64,000 bases of DNA. Source: Omphiscola glabra (taxonomy: Eukaryota; Mollusca; Gastropoda; Lymnaeidae). The notes beneath the pieces are model-generated. The model was not told the DNA's origin. It ran no database searches and saw only the letters and a program-made list of their open reading frames with translations. Both the position numbers and the translations under genes were made by a program. Below, one piece after another: positions 11,925-22,625 of this stretch (the stretch's first letter is position 1; every line of letters starts with the position of its first letter). Where the stretch lies: NCBI GenBank assembly GCA_964017045.1, contig OZ024810.1:1584111-1648110 (forward strand), in the 5' to 3' direction.

Positions 11925-13200
11925 CTAGAGTGTTATCATCATTATGATGTCCCTTAGTCCTTGGACCAGATGACATGAAAACTATCCTTCTCCATTCCTC
12001 TCTGTCCTCTGCACTACGCATAGCATCGACTAGTTTTAGTCCCGTCCACTCTCTGATGATATCTTCCCATCTTTTTCTCTGTCTTACTCTTCTTCTCCCT
12101 CCTCTAGTTGTGCCCTGCATGATTTCTTTGGCGAGCCCTTGTTTTCTTGTCACGTGGCCATACCATTCAAGTATGCGCTTTTTTACAGACCCCAGGAGGT
12201 CATCGTACTGCCCAATTGCTTGAAGAATCCTTTCTTATACGTGTTAATTGGTGATATGATCTCTATAGCGATGCCAAGAATGCTTCTGAAACATCTCATC
12301 TCCATTGCCTTTATTTTCCTTTCAAGTTCTGCTGTTAATGTCCAGGCTCACAGGCATATAAGAAAATGGAGAGGACTAGTGAGCTCTTCAGCCTTTTTTT
12401 GGTGCTGGGGGCTATATTTAATTGAGCCTCTTTAGTGCTGTTGTGGTCTGCACAATCCTGGTCATCAATTCGGGCTTGGAGCCTTCTTCTGAGCCTATTG
12501 TTCCAAGGTACTTGAAGCTGCCAACTGTCTCTAATCTTTCCTCCCGACCTTAATTTCAGTGGTGATGCCAGTGGTGCAATTCGTCATCATTCTGTCTTTT
12601 CTGCACTGATTTGCATGCCAAAGGACGATGAAGTCTTGTCCAGACTCTTTACTAGGTTGGCTAGCTCTTCCTCGCTTCCAGCCAGTCCGTCTATGTCATC
12701 CGCAAAACGTAGGTTGGTGATTGTTCTGCCACCAATGCTGACTGTCCCTACATGCGTTTCTAGTGCATCTGACATAATTCTCTCTAAGAAGATGTTGAAC
12801 AAGGTGGGGGAGAGCAAGCACCCTTGTCGTACTCCGTACTCCAACCGTGATCTTGAACCATTCTCTGTTGTTATTGTTGAAGAAGACTGCACTGGTGGTC
12901 TTAACATAGAGGCTGCATATCATTCTGGTTAAGTTCGTGTTGATGTTGTAGTGCCTCATGGTGGCCCATAAAGCAGTATTCCAAACCCTGTCGAAAGCCT
13001 TCTTGAAATCCACAAAGACGTGGTATAGGTTTTGTTGGTGTTGAGCATAATTCTCACATAGTATTCTGAGGTTTAGGATCTGTTCCGTAGTGGCACGACC
13101 TTGCCTGAAGCCCGCCTGTTCTTCAGCAATGATTCTTAGTAGGTTCAGTATGACCTTCAGCATGACCTTGCTTGGGTGGGTTATTAGACTAATAGGGTGT
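11925..13200 (-). pseudogene. Non-LTR retrotransposon (LINE) relic C, reverse transcriptase
   Basis: Minus-strand frames read as the reverse transcriptase and tail of a LINE. In order on the minus strand: ISLITHPSKVMLKVILN at about 13185, a finger region with EEQAGFRQGRATTEQI, the first catalytic aspartate box HVFVDFKKAFDRVW (about 13020-12979), YGVRQGCLLSP, and the second catalytic box RFADDIDGLAG with FADD at 12707-12696. The C-terminal part RKRWEDIIREWTGL and EWRRIVFM follows near 12075-11960. The tail ends close to a short ATC-rich end (CATCATTATGATG) near 11935, as RTE-like elements often do. The active-site residues survive, but frames shift near 12850 and elsewhere and the 5' part is absent, so this is a 5'-truncated dead copy. 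It is a different family from relics A and B. Confidence 0.88.
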
Positions 13201-13318
13201 TATATGTTAAGTAAATTTTGATGGGTAAATGGTGTTTGAAATGATATTATTACACATGCTAAATATATGAAATTTATTAAGCATTCCTTCTTCATGAGCT
13301 GTAATCATTATTCAACAG

Positions 13319-13438
13319 GAATGAATTGTCAAGAGTGATCACAAGATGAATGGTCAAAAGAAACCACACCTCAACAGGACAATGCTCTTCCAGCTCCTAG
13401 AAGTCAATTCATTAAATGTTAGCTTGGGACAAGATAAG
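13319..13438 (+). other. Possible exon with a start codon
   Basis: A 3' splice-like end (CATTATTCAACAG) precedes the segment and a 5' splice-like GATAAG/GTATGTG follows it. Inside, an ATG at 13346 opens a frame beginning MNGQKKPHLNRTMLFQLLEV that reaches the donor. All three frames have stops before that ATG, so this would be a first coding exon with 5' untranslated sequence. I do not recognise the peptide and could not find a following exon. Confidence 0.22.
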
Positions 13439-13899
13439 GTATGTGAACTTTACTATGAAATTAATGAGTGTGATATGTTAGGCCACCTGGGTGTAGCAAA
13501 TAGTAAATGTACACTAAATGTTCAACATGTATACAGCAAAATATTTTTTTTAAATACCTTTAGCATAACCATCCACCTCCTACTTTAACTTGCTCTCTTG
13601 ACATAACTCCATTTAAAATGTATATGTTATTTTAATTAATATAAAACAAGCCATACCAGTAGTTATTATTTAAAATGTTAGTAAATATAAACCAAGCAAT
13701 AGTTATTGTTATTTAAAAGTTTATTAGATGCAAAAATGAATGAAATTTCATGGCGATGATAAAAAAATAAGGGTATTTAGAGGATAGTCTTTTAATTATA
13801 ATATCTGAAGTTGATTATCTCTGCATTTTCAAAAAATCACCATCACCATGGTCACCAGAGCCTGCTAGTATTATTACCTAACGATGTAAAAGTCTTGAT
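13439..13899. other. Unassigned AT-rich sequence
   Basis: No gene, repeat or element end was seen. Confidence 0.5.
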
Positions 13900-13904
13900 T
13901 TGTA

Positions 13905-14345
13905 TGATCATGTATACTTTGAGATTCCCAAGTGCTGTAGATCTGTTTCCACATGGTCTATCCATCTAAGCCTATGTCTGTCTTTGAGCCGTTTTCCTCT
14001 GTGTCCCATCCAGGGCAACCTGTCCCTTTTTTATTATTTGCTCTTTTAGTGTGGTATCCTGGTATAGTCCATATTGATCCTATGGCGTGAAAATTACGGA
14101 ACAGTTTGCCTCAGTCTTTGAGGAAAATTGAAAATGATAAAAAAATCATTTAAGGAACATTTAAAGAATATTTTCAAGAAGATGAGAGCGCTGTGAGCTT
14201 GCTAAAATAGCATGGATACAAGTGCTGTACAAGTATTCAATCAATCAATCCTTTGTTGGCCCGTGTAGAAGTGTTCTGCTGTTTTGGTTTGGATCCATAT
14301 TTCACTGGCGTATATTACTACTGGTCTTATATATGTATAGTTTTC
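13905..14345 (-). pseudogene. LINE relic D, interrupted by a plus-strand LINE 3' end
   Basis: On the minus strand, 14345-14260 reads YIRPVVIYASEIWIQTKTAEHF, the RPV-Y-E-W block of LINE proteins. The stretch 14060-13925 reads RLKDRHRLRWIDHVETDLQH, a C-terminal tail like that of relic A. Between them, at about 14080-14255, the plus strand reads as another LINE's C-terminus: a Trp-x-x-Asn-like start, then LKMIKKSFKEHLKNIF and SMDTSAVQVFNQSI. It ends in a CAATCAATCAATC tail like those of CR1/L2-type elements. The arrangement suggests nesting, one relic inserted into another. Everything here is decayed. Confidence 0.6.
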
Positions 14346-14615
14346 TTTGTTTTTCTTGTAGTGTTTACTTTTGAGTATTTTAAAACCCCTGTGATTTGGC
14401 CAATAGTCTTTCTTTTATTTTTGTTAGTAAGTTATTACTTACTACAAGGGAGTAGTCTGGTTACTACCGTATATTACTGCATATAATGCCATAAATATTA
14501 TATAAAAGCATCTACTTAAAAATAGATGTTCATATTATAAGGGAGGGGAAGTAAATTTGTATTAAAAGATTTTTTAGCTACTATTGCCTATGTATCCAAA
14601 TATTTATGATTAGAG

Positions 14616-16155
14616 TAGGGGTCACCAAACTACGGCCTGCGACAGTATTGAATTTGCTTGATCAAACGTATGGAACACGAGACGTCGTGATACAATTTAA
14701 ATTTAAATATCATGTTCAGAGTCAGTTATTCGGTAAAGAAATTTAAAAGTTCAAAAAAATTATAAAACTATGAATTATATAGACAAAATGACAGCAAATG
14801 ACTTGTGTCCTGAGAATGGCTGGCACCTTATGATGGTGACTGCAACTGATTGTGTCCTGAGCATGGGGATTTGTTTGAAAATACCACCAGCCTTTCTGCT
14901 AATTCAGTTGTGCAGAGAACTGAAGGACTTGGAGAGAACAAAGTTCTACAGATACGTAGGAAAGCTATGAACTTGTGGTAATCTTTGGCGGTGGATAAAT
15001 CTACTGATCTCTAGAGTACGTCACAACTTCTCCAGTTCATTTGTGGTGTCAATTTGGACTTACAGATAATGGAAGAGTTGGCATCCCTTTGCAGCATGCA
15101 TGGATCAACAACTGGAAAAGACATTTTCATGGAATTGCAAAGACCTTCAATTGATTCAGCTTTGATGTGTTAGAGGAATAATCAAGTCAGAAGATTTGAA
15201 AAATATGGTCTCTATTCATACACTGAATCATACGTCAGCATTCTGTGAGACAGACTTAGATATTTCTTGTGTACTGAAACCAGTCGTTTCTGCTGTGAAC
15301 ATCATTTGGGGACATGCAATCAATCAATCACCATCAGTTCCAGGCTTTACTTGAATAAATTGGTTCTGAATCCTGTGACTTGCCTTATCATACATCAGTG
15401 AGGTGGCTCAGCTGTGAAACCAAATGGATGTTTTTCTCAATGAAAAAGATAGAGCTGATCCACAACTGTTAGATCCTACGTGGCTGTCAAATTTGTCACT
15501 TTTGGTCCAAGATGTCAACCTAGATATTCCGAAAAAAATTATTCGTGACTTGAAGAAGCATTTTTTGGAGAGATTTTCAGATATTGACAAATTTGAGAGT
15601 GGTATTCTATGTTGAAAAATCCGTTTGATTGTAACCTTGATGATGTGCCATAATGAAAACTTGTTGAATTTTACCACTGCTTAGGTGATGTTGAGTTTCC
15701 GAAACTGAAGAAATTTGCCGATGGTATGGCATTAGTGTTTGGAACAACTTATGTCTGTGAGACAAACATTTTCAAATATGAAGTAATCTTTGAAGTCAAC
15801 ACATTGAATGAGATTGACTGATGAATATTAGAAAACAATTCTCTTGATTGGATGCAGCAATTCCAAACCAAACGTCAGTTTAAAAAGCTCTCTAACCTAT
15901 TTGCTGCTTATATAGTGAGATTCAGATATGTGCGCTCTAGGTCAGATGCAATTATCTTTTCATTAACCTCGCCTTCTTTGATAAAAAAAAAATATGGTGG
16001 TTGTCTTTGTGCATTGCATGCCACTCACCCATGATTAACATGGAATACAGAGGTTTTGTTCTGGTTTGCAAGTATGTACAGAATGGTTATGTGGCCTGCC
16101 CTCCTCATTTTGTCAATTATCAGGCCCACTGTGAAAAAAAGTTTGGTGACTTCCG
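14616..16155 (+). mobile_element. Decayed hAT transposon of GTF2IRD2-like type
   Basis: The left end TAGGGGTCACCAAACTACGG and the right end, in reverse complement CGGAAGTCACCAAACTTT, share GTCACCAAAC as terminal inverted repeats. The ends and the broken protein inside fit the hAT branch from which vertebrate GTF2IRD2 took its transposase domain. The 8-bp flanks (GATTAGAG and CATTAATT) do not match well, so the target duplication is eroded or the ends are slightly misplaced. Confidence 0.7.
14770..15840 (+). pseudogene. hAT transposase pseudogene (GTF2IRD2-like)
   Basis: Pieces in several plus-strand frames line up in the order of a GTF2IRD2-like transposase. About 14980 reads SLAVDKSTDL. About 15070-15150 reads EELASLCSMHGSTTGKDIFM. 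About 15275-15310 reads LKPVVSAVNIIWGHA. About 15350-15410 reads SESCDLPYH and RWLSC. The longest surviving frame is 15424-15615, starting MDVFLNEKDRADPQLLDPTW. Stops and frameshifts separate every piece and a section in the middle is missing. The element cannot make a transposase. Family assignment is from recognition of these blocks, not from a search. Confidence 0.75.
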
Positions 16156-17115
16156 CATTAATTAAAAGGCATCTGACATTTTCGTTTGTGACATTCATAT
16201 CGTACGGTTAATAATTTATGGCATAAGATTAACAGATTGTTTTTTAAGTGGTTGGGGGGGGACACGACGAAAATTATTGTTGGACTACGTTGGTAAATTG
16301 ACGAGAGTTAAAATGTTGTACATGGCTTTCTAAACTGGGCGATCAGATTGAATTAGCATCTATTGTATTGTTCGTAGTTGATGTAAAGGGCATTATTGAT
16401 GATCCTATGATAGTAGATAACTATGAATGAGACTTTGAAATCAGTATTAGTTCAGCATATTACTGGCCGGTGACCAAGGTGATGAAGGTAGTGAAGTTGA
16501 ACTGATATTCAGCTGAACCCATGAACTGTCATAGGTGACATGAATGCTGCTGTGGCCTAACAGACAATAAAATAAATATTGTGAATGACAAGTTTGACAA
16601 TTTTAAAAGGGGGATAAGTGTCGTAAAGTAATTTTATGTATTGAAAAATAAGGTTAGCATTTTACTCTTTTTAATTTTTTTATTAAAATAATCTTGTAGA
16701 ACTGAGATGTTGGCCCTTTAAAAAAAAGTTATCTATTTTAATTGTTTTTTTTTAATGAAAGTCATTTTCAATGTAACTATCATAATTCAAATTCCAACTT
16801 TATATTTTATTAAAACTGAAAGCATATGGATTTTAGGTGTGTACCGGTACTTATTGTTTAAAGTTTAGGGTTACATATGAAAGTATAATTTTTTTTATGG
16901 CTTGACACAACAGCATGGTTGCTCTTGACAGTTTGTGTGTTAAGATACTTAAATCCATTTTCGTGCCCTTGAACTACAAAAAATTTTTAACTAGAGAAGA
17001 ATCTCTTAATCTATTTTCACATGTGTAACAGTCTTAAGTGTATTTTTAAAGAAGTATAATTAATATCATAAAAATTTGCAAGCATTGCTTTATATTTTAA
17101 AGAAAATCTGAACCG
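16156..17115. other. Unassigned AT-rich sequence
   Basis: No gene was seen. A G-run (about 16253-16260) and poly-A/T tracts are present. Confidence 0.5.
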
Positions 17116-17239
17116 ATGATAGATGACGCTCATAACCAATGTTCCCTTTAAGCTGCGCAGCAAAATTTTATAAAAATACATTCGAACAGATACTCTGCAA
17201 ACCTTAGAGGGAACATTGGTTATGAGCGTCATCTATCAT
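17116..17239. repeat. 124-bp near-palindrome (MITE-like)
   Basis: A 32-base arm starting ATGATAGATGACGCTCATAA and ending CCAATGTTCCCT is repeated exactly in reverse complement at the other end. Similarity continues inward to about 46 bases (CCCTTTAAGCTGCGCAG against CCCTCTAAGGTTTGCAG), leaving a loop of about 30 bases. This is the form of a foldback or MITE element. The inner part, TGTTCCCT-TAAGC, resembles hAT-type ends I have seen. The family name is unknown. Confidence 0.8.
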
Positions 17240-17299
17240 GATTGTCTTATGAATTTAAGTAGAAAAATTGCTTTCAATCATCAGATGGTAAAGAAACAA

Positions 17300-17480
17300 G
17301 ATGACCCGAACCGCTTCAGGAATGAGCATGCTGGAAACACTGGAGGAACGACTAGTCAACTGCTCTGGCATTAAACAGAAATTCTTCCAGCTCTCTAATA
17401 GACAGCAACGAAGCCAGGATAACCTCACTAAGTAACTCTTGCAACCAGTGAAATATCAACATCGCAAAAGCACTTGACAG
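17300..17480. repeat. Dispersed retroelement fragment shared with 3335-3425
   Basis: Contains CCTCACTAAGTAACTCTTGC and ACCAGTGAAATATC, which match the region beside LINE relic A. The preceding GC-richer stretch (ACCGCTTCAGGAATGAGCAT onward) looks like old coding sequence of an element but was not placed. Confidence 0.4.
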
Positions 17481-17901
17481 TGGGAAGGATATAGAAAAGT
17501 AAAAAAAAAATTATGGAAAATAAATAAAAAGGAAATACAAATGGTGGAAGTTGTTATTTATTAAATAGAAAGAAAGGAAATGAAAATATGAATGCTCTTT
17601 ATTTTAGGGGGAGAAAAACAAAAATCCTCCTTGCGAGACTATCTCCAAGGAGATGAAAACATGAAATCTCCTGGTGATATAAAATGAGGTATCTTTACAT
17701 AAAATAAAATCAAAAATAAAGAGAAAATCTCAATTTTAGGTTTTGTAACATAAGGACTTGGTGAAATCCAAGCTACCTATAAAATGTAGGCACCTTATTC
17801 CACCAAGCCCTCCAATGACAAGTTACAGGCAAAGTGTGAAATCCAGGCATTCTATAGCCTTCTGATCTACCTTAATTTTAATTTGTTTATAAAAAGACCA
17901 G
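17481..17901. other. Unassigned AT-rich sequence
   Basis: No gene or clear repeat was seen. Confidence 0.5.
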
Positions 17902-18163
17902 ATAATATATCATCTGAAATAGTCAGACAATGTATCATCTGAAATAGTCAGACAATGTATCATCTGAAATAGTCAGACAATATATCATCTGAAATAGTCA
18001 GACAATATATCATCTGAAATAGTCAGACAATATATCATCTGCAATAGTCAGACAATATATCATCTGCAATAGTCAGACAATATATCATCTGAAATAGACA
18101 ATATATCATCTGAAATAGACAATATATCATCTGAAATAGTCAGACAATCTATCATCTGAAAAT
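17902..18163. repeat. Minisatellite, 25-bp unit, about 10 copies
   Basis: The unit is built of ATATATCATCTGAAATAGTC plus AGACA. Two units near 18100 have lost the GTCA and are shorter. Variants read CATCTGCAATAG. Confidence 0.93.
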
Positions 18164-18241
18164 CTCATAAAATTCCTGGATTTAATAATTTGCCTGTAAC
18201 ATACAAAATCAATCCATTCAACATTTGTCAAAAACCACCAT

Positions 18242-18375
18242 CAAGATTGTTTAGATCAAGATCAATATTGTTTAGATCAAGATCAATATTGTTTAGATCA
18301 AGATCAATATTGTTTAGATCAAGATCAATATTGTTTAGATCAAGATCAATATTGTTTAGATCAAGATCAATCTCA
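18242..18375. repeat. Minisatellite, 21-bp unit, about 6 copies
   Basis: The unit is AGATCAAGATCAATATTGTT plus T. It contains two GATCAAGATC half-palindromes and AATATT. Confidence 0.93.
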
Positions 18376-18899
18376 AGATCTTAACAAGAAAAATTGACAT
18401 GGTGTTCAGTTTTTGTACAACAGACATTTGTATGTTTATCTTTGTAAGTCTGCATCATCCCTGTTATTATTTCATTGCAGGTTGCCAAATAATCAAACTC
18501 TTTTAGTGCACATTCAAGTCTTATCATTTGATGACCAGCAATATATACAATAGCACATTCTTAACTGATATTCAGACCTGTTTACCCTTAAACTCTTAAG
18601 ATCATACAATATCATCACAAAATCGTTCAACACACTTAATATTTAAAAAATAAACATACAGTATATATAATGTATACACCTCAAAATTGTACGCCAAAAT
18701 TGTAAGAGTAAACAGGTCTGGATATTAGATAATGTTTACAAAGTCTTCTGGTATGTTCACACAACCAATTTGTTACTAGGATCCTTATCTTTTACACCAG
18801 CAGATGTGTTGAGCATTGAACAAAGCATGATGGGATTGTTTCTGTAATGTGCCAGCAAAAACCAATGAAAATGAAATGGCCCCATTTTTATGGCAGTGA
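18376..18899. other. Unassigned sequence
   Basis: No gene was seen. A stretch at 18525-18560 (CATTTGATGACCAGCA) faintly resembles 19255-19290 (CATTTGATGACCAACA), in line with old local duplication. Confidence 0.45.
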
Positions 18900-19176
18900 G
18901 CAGCTCATATAGACAGTAGCTCATATAGACAGCAGCTCATATAGACAGCAGCTCATATAGACAGCAGCTCATATAGACAGTAGCTCATATAGACAGCAGC
19001 TCATATAGACAGCAGCTCATATAGACAGCAGCTCATATAGACAGTAGCTCATATAGACAGCAGCTCATATAGACAGTAGCTCATATAGACAGTAGCTCAT
19101 ATAGACAGTAGCTCATTTAGACAGTAGCTCATATAGACAGTAGCTCATATAGACAGTAGCTCATTTAGACAGTAGC
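18900..19176. repeat. Minisatellite, 16-bp unit, about 17 copies
   Basis: The unit is CAGCTCATATAGACAG, with a frequent TAGCTCATATAGACAG variant and a CATTTAGACAG variant near the right end. Confidence 0.95.
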
Positions 19177-19559
19177 TTGTAGTCACAGAAAGTTGACAAC
19201 CCAAGTAACAAATCCGCAGTGTGAACGTACCTTTACAACTACTCCATCTAATACTGGTACATTTGATGACCAACACTGTATACATCATTTCCTAATAATA
19301 GACAACATAAGGGCAGATCTACAAAGTCTTATGCCTACAAAATAAAAAACCTGAAAACTAAGATTCAAGTTAAAAATTATAAAAATTAAGGAAACAAATA
19401 TAATTAATTATCAATAGAAGCATCTATTCAAAAATGTAGATATTGGTTCACACAAACATTTATTTGGCACTTTATTCAATTTTAATTAAAACCATCCAAG
19501 TAAAACTTAAAATGACTATTAACAATAAAAAAATATTTTTAAAAAAAATCATGTTATAC

Positions 19560-19905
19560 TTTAGCATGCCCATGTAAACACTATAGGAACATTGCTGATA
19601 TTGACAAAATGACATAATAATTAATACTGGGTGCTGGAGGAAATGTTACAATGAAATAGAGAAATAAGCAGATGTCTAGGAAGTTAGCCATTATGATGAT
19701 CAAATGCTCATGTGGTTGGCATTAGATGTATCTCTGCTGTGCCCAGTCATGAACATATCTCTGCTGTATCCAGTCATGAACGTATCGCTGCTGTACCCAG
19801 TCATGGATGTATCTCAGTTGTACCCAATCATGGATGCATCTCAGTTCTGAAGACAAAATCAAAATTAAGAATATTATCAAAAATATTTCATCCAATGTGT
19901 TTAGA
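19560..19905. repeat. Segmental duplicate copy 1 with a short array (paired with about 21690-22625)
   Basis: The left flank AACACTATAGGAACATTGCT continues through GACAAAATGACATAATAATT and AAATAGAGAAATAAGC. The right flank is CAGTTCTGAAGACAAAATCA. Both recur around the larger array at 22030-22570. Between the flanks lie four or five degenerate copies of the same unit of about 27 bp (GTATCTCAGTTGTACCCAAT). The two loci are therefore old duplicates in which the array grew much further in the second. Confidence 0.8.
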
Positions 19906-20199
19906 GAAACAATCTGTAAATAGAGAAATTATAAACGTGTTTGTCTAGTTTTATAAAGTGTTTTCTGCATTTTTGAAGTGGGAAGTTTTCCTTATAAACA
20001 ACTAAATTTTAGGAGCCAGAATTTTATAGATTACAGGGCGTACTATACAAGAAAAACAAACTTTAAAAACTATACAAATTTAAGTTAAATCTTTAAAATC
20101 ATTAAAATTAAGGAATTATTTTAAATTCCTCTTGCTGTCGTTTTGGATACTGCATTGATGCTGAGTGTTTATTCCTATTAATATTGTTTTTACTGTCAC

Positions 20200-20285
20200 T
20201 TGTTCCCTGAAGAAGGCGTCTTGCCGACACATTTTGTTATTTTGTTGCTTTCTTTTTTCCACGTAATCCCATACTTTGTTTCGCT
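20200..20285. repeat. Dispersed repeat fragment, inverse of 9737-9870
   Basis: It holds CCTGAAGAAGGCGTCTTGCC and CCCATACTTTGTTTCGCTTA. The second is the reverse complement of the core repeated at 9744 and 9810. The GAAGAAGGC-type sequence is common at the ends of some retroelements, possibly Penelope-like. That is a guess. Confidence 0.35.
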
Positions 20286-20905
20286 TATTTCCTTAGATTG
20301 AATATTTAAATCCTGATGTTAATGAAGAAGGCATTTTTAATAGTTCTACCAATATTTTTAGAAATTCTATGAATAAGGTCCTAAGTTTGGTTTGTCTTAA
20401 AGTAAATCAAGTTAGATATGTGAGATAGCAAGGTAGAAAACTAGTCCAATGAAATCAATTCTCCATATAAAAAATAGTCAATGATTCTAGAACACATCGA
20501 CATCAGTGTCTTGAGATTTTCCCAAGACTACTGTACCATACACGATGTGCCCAAAACAATATTTCCCACATAACATGTTCCCTTACTTTGTTGAGGACCT
20601 AAATATTTATGATGTTATGTTTGATTCAAAGCTAAAGCAATTTATAAATCAATATTCTCTTCAAATGAAGATTCTGATTTCTAAGCCTACTATTTTCCGA
20701 TAGTAGTTGTGGTTATCACTTAAGTCATAAGTCAAGAAACTATTTAACCCAGTCATGCAGTCCAGCTTTTTGAGAGGCAATGAATATAGTTATTAATTTT
20801 AATGTTAAACATTAATTTAATTAATATTTAAATTAGAAGGCCTAGTAACAAGCATGAACATAATCAGTAAATAACCACCTTAAATATTTAAACTAGTTTC
20901 CTCAG

Positions 20906-21275
20906 TTATCGGTACTCAAAGTAGTTAGTTAGTCTATCAGTTATTGGTAGTCAAAGTAGTTAGTTAGTCTATCAGTTATTGGTAGTCAAAGTAGTTAGTT
21001 AGTCTATCAGTTATTGGTAGTCAAAGTAGTTAGTTAGTCTATCAGTTATTGGTAGTCAAAGTAGTTAGTTAGTCTATCAGTTATTGGTAGTCAAAGTAGT
21101 TAGTTAGTCTATCAGTTATTGGTAGTCAAAGTAGTTAGTTAGTCTATCAGTTATTGGTAGTCAAAGTAGTTAGTTAGTCTATCAGTTATTGGTAGTCAAA
21201 GTAGTTAGTTAGTCTATCAGTTATTGGTAGTCAAAGTAGTTAGTTAGTCTATCAGTTAGTTAGCCTATCAGGTGG
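20906..21275. repeat. Minisatellite, 35-bp unit, about 10 copies
   Basis: The unit is CAGTTATTGGTAGTCAAAGT followed by AGTTAGTTAGTCTAT. Copies are nearly identical, so the array is young compared with the degenerate arrays around it. Confidence 0.95.
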
Positions 21276-21294
21276 ATGCCTACTACTTATTTTG

Positions 21295-21545
21295 CCTTGT
21301 AAAAGTTACTAGTGGCTTAATCTTGGTATTGTTTCTCAGTATCTTAAGACTTTGTTACTCAAATCAACTTATTATAAAACTCATTGTATTTGTAATTTAA
21401 GATTTGATCAAGAAAATACTAAAATAAAATGGTGAAATATCATTAATTTTTAGCAAATTTAAATATATCTACATTGTGGAAACCTCAATGGTTTAATTTA
21501 ATTAATCCTTATGCCTTTGCATAATTTAATGTCACACAGTATGGG
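21295..21545. repeat. Segmental duplicate (paired with 24165-24560)
   Basis: Shared words in the same order include TACTAGTGGCTT, TTGGTATTGTTTCTCAGTA (TTGGTATTGTTCCTCAGTA in the other copy), GTGAAATATCATT, TTTAATTAATCCTT and GATGTCACACAGTA/AATGTCACACAGTA. The copies are divergent, with indels. Confidence 0.65.
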
Positions 21546-21599
21546 CCAATTTTTGACAATTCAAGTGTTAGTTAGATTTCTTATACACAGTCCATATAT

Positions 21600-21910
21600 G
21601 AAAGTCATCATGTTAACACAATAGGAACATTGCTGATATTGACAGTAATCATGTTAACACTAAAGGAACATTGCTGATACTGGCATTGACTGTTATCTTG
21701 TTAACACTATAGGAACATTGTTGATATTGACAAAATGACATAATAATTAACATTGGGCACTTGAGGAAATGTTACAATAAAATAGAGAAATAAGCTGCAG
21801 TTGTTACATATTCAGGAAATTGGCCATTGTGGTGGTCAAATGTCCAGGAAGTTGGCCATTGTGGTGGTCAAATGTCCAGGAAGTTGGCCATTGTGGTGGT
21901 CAAATGTTCA
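21600..21910. repeat. Two short arrays: AACAC-TAGGAACATTG (x3) and a 32-bp unit (x3)
   Basis: At about 21612-21730, TGTTAACAC followed by TAGGAACATTG-TGATA repeats three times with variable spacing. At about 21835-21910 a 32-bp unit containing TCCAGGAAGTTGGCCATTGT and GGTGGTCAAATG repeats three times. Confidence 0.8.
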
Positions 21911-22029
21911 GGAAGGAAACACTATCTGTGGTCCAATGTTAAAATTTTGGAAGTCAAGGGGTCATAACTAAATAAAATATAAAGACTTACCTGTTCAGGA
22001 ATTTGTCTGTTTCGGATGAAAGAAATATT

Positions 22030-22570
22030 CATGGTATCCAATCATGGATGTATGTCAGCTGTATGAAATCATGGATGTATCTCTGTGGTACCCATTCATG
22101 AATGTTGCTCAGTTGAGAAAAATCATGGATGTAGTTTCTCAGTGGTATCCAATCATGGATGTAGTATCTCAGTTGTACACAATCATGGATGTAGTATCAT
22201 TTGTACACAATCAGGGATGTAGTATCTCAGTTGTACACAATCATGGATGTAGTATCTCAGTTGTACACAATCATGGATGTAGTATCATTTGTCCACAATC
22301 AGGGATGTAGTATCTCAGTTGTACATAATCATGGATGTAATATCATTTGTACACAATTAGGGATGTAGTATCCCAGTTGTACACAATCTTGGATGTATCT
22401 CAGTTGTACACAATCATGGATGTATCTCAGTTGTCCTCAATCATGGATGTAGTATCATTTGTACACAATCAGGGATGTAGTATCTCAGTTGTACACAATC
22501 ATGGATGTAGTATCATTTGTACACAATCAGGGATGTAGTATCTCAGTTGTACACAATCTTGGATGTAGCT
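22030..22570. repeat. Minisatellite, about 27-bp unit, about 20 degenerate copies
   Basis: The basic unit contains TCATGGATGTA and TCTCAGTTGTACACAATC. A shorter alternating form has TATCATTTGTACACAATCAG. Long and short units alternate in the right half, which points to higher-order duplication of a two-unit block. Flanks are shared with 19560-19905. Confidence 0.9.
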
Positions 22571-22625
22571 CAGTTCTGAAGACCAAATTAAAATTGAGAA
22601 TATTATCAAAAACATATCATTATAA

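Noticed and set aside
12615..12932. Plus-strand frame of 105 codons
   Set aside because: Reverse strand of LINE relic C (RT box FADD is read on the minus strand).
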